DNA of 6,419 nt from Gammaproteobacteria bacterium. GTDB taxonomy: Bacteria; Pseudomonadota; Gammaproteobacteria; Pseudomonadales; JAUIKI01. Shown here piece after piece: positions 4,198 to 6,419 of this stretch. The stretch's first letter is position 1, and each line of letters starts with the position of its first letter. Position numbers and translations under genes: made by a program. The stretch lies in the NCBI GenBank assembly GCA_030430875.1, contig JAUIKI010000087.1, forward strand, positions 1 through 6,419, written 5' to 3'. The notes below the pieces were generated by a model, which did no database searches, was not told the DNA's origin, and was given only the letters and a program-made list of their open reading frames with translations.

Positions 4198-6419
4198 ATG
4201 CAAAAAATTACAGCATTTATTGACTCATCATACCAAAACATAATTTTGGCTTACCCTAAAAGCACGCTAATATTGCTCATTATAGTGACGTTGGCATTCT
4301 CAATGTTTATATCTCAATTTAAACTTGATGCATCAGCAGAGTCATTAGTACTTGAAAACGACGAATCGTTGCAGATTTATCGAGAGATGAATCGTGATTT
4401 TACAACGAATGAGTTTTTAGTTGTCACATTTGAACCTATGCAAGCATTATCTGAATCAGCTAGCCTAGCAACATTGCAGAAAATCCATCAAGCTTTTCAG
4501 ATTATGCCAGGCGTTTCATCAGTTAATAGTGTTTTGAATGTCCCTATTGTGGAATTGGCCAATAAAGAAGATGTTGCAAACGGTGTTTTTCCGACAATTA
4601 ATTCAGGAAAAGTTGATGCTAAGCAAGCATTAAAAATCATTCAAGCAAGTCCACTCTATAACAAATTTTTATTAAGTGATGATGGAAGAACTACAGCGAT
4701 TCAAATTAATCTAATTCGTGATGAAACTTATTATTCACTGTTGAAACAACGTAATGTCTTGAATGAGAAAAAACAACAAGGTCAAATATCTGAAGTTGAT
4801 AAACAAGAACTAGCAACTGTTTCTAAGCAGTTTAGTGCGCACGCTGATGAACTGTCAAAACAACAAAGTCAGTTGATTGAAGAAGTAAGATTGGTTATGA
4901 ATGATTATCGTGATCAGGCGCAACTTTTTCTAGGTGGTGTGCCAATGATTGCTAACGATATGATTGACTATGTGCGTTCTGATTTGTTGATTTTTGGCAT
5001 CACAGTGACTGTGTTGTTGATTGTCATGTTGGTGATGTTCTTTGCCAGCTTTAAATGGGTTTTGCTGCCAATCATTTCTTGTGCGATTAGCAGTGCGCTT
5101 ATGTTAGGTTTGATTGGTTTTCTGAACTGGCCAGTAACTGTTATTTCATCAAACTTTATATCGCTACTGTTGATCATGACATTAGCTATTAATATTCATC
5201 TTATCGTCCGATATCAAGAATTGCAGCTTAACTTTCCAGAGTATGATCAACTGTGGTTGGTTGAGCAAATGGTCAAGAAAATGGCCAAGCCCTGTTTTTA
5301 TACAGCACTAACAACCATTATTGCTTTTGGATCTTTAGTCGTTAGCGGTATTCGTCCAGTGATTGATTTTGGAATGATGATGGTGTTAGGGGTTTTGGTG
5401 GCTTTTTTTGTGACGTTCTTATGGTTGCCTTGTGGTTTGTTGTTGCTGTCAAAAGGCAAGCCGCCAATTCTTAATAATCGAACTCAGGCTGTCACGTTAG
5501 CAATTGCTCGGTTCATCGAAAAGCGCTCAGCGATTGTTGTTTTGGTGGCAGTAATTTTGAGTGGAGTAAGCGTGTTTGGTATATCACGTTTGAGTATTGA
5601 TAATCGATTTATTGACTATTTCAAAAGCCACACTGAAATTTATCAAGGTATGCAGTTGATTGACCAAAAACTGGGAGGCACCACGCCACTTGATATCATC
5701 ATCAAAGCTGAAGAGGAACCAATTAGTAATGCAGAAGAAGATGATTTTGCAGATGATGGGGGGACAACATCATTTTGGTTGAATCAATATAAGCTTGCTG
5801 ACATTGAAAAAATGCACAATTTCCTCAATGCGCTACCAGAGACTGGTAAAGTTTTATCGTTGGCAACCAGTATTAACGTGATTGAATCAATTCCTGGTTT
5901 TGCAGATATGAGTGATTTTGAATTGGCATTATTGCCAAGCGCTTTATCTCTTGATGTTCGAAAAACTTTGATAGATTCTTATTATTTAGTTGAGAATGAA
6001 AAGATTCGCATTAATGTTCGATTGATTGAGTCAAATCCTGAATTAAAGCGCAATGAGCTATTTGAAAAAATAACAGATTTTTTAACGGATGAGATGAATT
6101 TGAATGAAACGCAATTTCAACTGACCGGCATGGCAGTTTTATATAATAATATGCTGCAAAGTTTATTCCAGTCACAAATTCTCACCATTGGCGCAGTGTT
6201 TTTAGCAATCATGGCTATGTTTATAGTGCTATTTCGTTCAATTTCTGTATCTATTATTGCCATCATTCCTAATTTATTAGCAGCAGGTGCTGTGCTAGGT
6301 TTCATGGGTTTAATTGGTACACCATTGGATATGATGACAATTACGATTGCGGCAATTACTGTTGGTATTGCCGTTGACGACACCATTCATTATATTCATC
6401 GATTTCGTTCTGAATTTTC
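4198..6419 (+). CDS. RND/MMPL exporter (COG1033 type), 3'-truncated by window edge
   Basis: The frame stays open to the window edge, giving 740 complete codons. The order is that of RND superfamily exporters: helix 1 at about 22-40, a large periplasmic domain (41-262) with a Gln/Glu-rich coiled region near 185-230, helices 2-6 (263-417), helix 7 (445-463), a second periplasmic domain (464-660), then helices 8 (661-679), 9 (684-706) and 10 (711-728). VLYNNMLQSLFQSQIL before helix 8, IIPNLLAAGAV, and GIAVDDTIHYIHRF (723-736) are strong marks of the COG1033/MMPL group. Asp727 and Asp728 are candidate proton-relay residues; the equivalent N-half helix has LAINIHLIVRY (329-339) with no acids. An acidic block, E505-D520, lies in the second periplasmic domain. 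Relatives probably move lipids or other hydrophobic molecules, but the substrate is unknown. The ATG at 4198 is the first in-frame start after the stop at 4180 and has no Shine-Dalgarno. Helices 11-12 lie beyond the window. Confidence 0.93.
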   Translation, partial: MQKITAFIDSSYQNIILAYPKSTLILLIIVTLAFSMFISQFKLDASAESLVLENDESLQIYREMNRDFTTNEFLVVTFEPMQALSESASLATLQKIHQAFQIMPGVSSVNSVLNVPIVELANKEDVANGVFPTINSGKVDAKQALKIIQASPLYNKFLLSDDGRTTAIQINLIRDETYYSLLKQRNVLNEKKQQGQISEVDKQELATVSKQFSAHADELSKQQSQLIEEVRLVMNDYRDQAQLFLGGVPMIANDMIDYVRSDLLIFGITVTVLLIVMLVMFFASFKWVLLPIISCAISSALMLGLIGFLNWPVTVISSNFISLLLIMTLAINIHLIVRYQELQLNFPEYDQLWLVEQMVKKMAKPCFYTALTTIIAFGSLVVSGIRPVIDFGMMMVLGVLVAFFVTFLWLPCGLLLLSKGKPPILNNRTQAVTLAIARFIEKRSAIVVLVAVILSGVSVFGISRLSIDNRFIDYFKSHTEIYQGMQLIDQKLGGTTPLDIIIKAEEEPISNAEEDDFADDGGTTSFWLNQYKLADIEKMHNFLNALPETGKVLSLATSINVIESIPGFADMSDFELALLPSALSLDVRKTLIDSYYLVENEKIRINVRLIESNPELKRNELFEKITDFLTDEMNLNETQFQLTGMAVLYNNMLQSLFQSQILTIGAVFLAIMAMFIVLFRSISVSIIAIIPNLLAAGAVLGFMGLIGTPLDMMTITIAAITVGIAVDDTIHYIHRFRSEF

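Noticed and set aside
4968..5177. Minus-strand ORF of 69 aa
   Set aside because: It lies wholly inside the RND gene, antisense to membrane helices 2-4, with no ribosome-binding site or family likeness. It is a shadow of the coding frame.
6117..6386. Minus-strand ORF of 89 aa
   Set aside because: It is antisense to RND helices 8-10; its Ile/Ala/Met-rich composition is what the complement of such helices gives.

Overview
The window is AT-rich DNA with bacterial gene packing. Its protein families (YcaD-like MFS carrier, COG1033-type RND/MMPL exporter, Phd/PIN toxin-antitoxin pair) and GGATTA...TAATCC palindromes suggest a gammaproteobacterium. The genus cannot be read from the sequence. All confident genes are on the + strand. 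No rRNA, tRNA, CRISPR array, insertion sequence or integrase was seen.

Bases 1-1480 look like an accessory patch. They hold the 3' end of a DUF4019-like protein gene and then a two-gene unit: a 98-aa hypothetical protein followed 7 bases later by a small lipoprotein. A 27-base palindromic repeat lies just after the first gene, and a 24/27-identical copy in the same orientation lies just after the lipoprotein gene. The second copy is followed by a related palindrome in inverted orientation, giving a REP/BIME-like pair. The two-gene unit is therefore bracketed by direct repeats, as a small cassette would be.

Bases 1488-2238 form a complete type II toxin-antitoxin module: a sigma70-like promoter, a perfect 12-bp inverted repeat overlapping its -10 box (probable autoregulatory operator), a Phd/YefM-type antitoxin, a VapC-like PIN toxin overlapping it by 11 bases, and a stem-loop downstream.

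Bases 2239-2521 carry no large gene but hold two very short reading frames. One, on the minus strand, is almost nothing but a Sec signal peptide behind a good ribosome-binding site. The other is a 25-codon frame whose stop overlaps the start of the MFS gene. The MFS transporter (2514-3761) is intact and resembles YcaD.

Bases 3762-4197 contain an apparently frame-broken small membrane-protein gene and an AT-rich leader with an inverted repeat. From 4198 to the window edge runs the largest gene: a COG1033-type RND exporter with 740 codons visible, cut off near its tenth membrane helix. The MFS and RND genes are separated by 436 bases with broken coding content, so they need not be co-transcribed.

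No clearly new system is demonstrated. The points most worth following are the repeat-bracketed two-gene cassette, the frame-broken or frameshifting small membrane protein, and the two mini-ORFs in front of the MFS gene.
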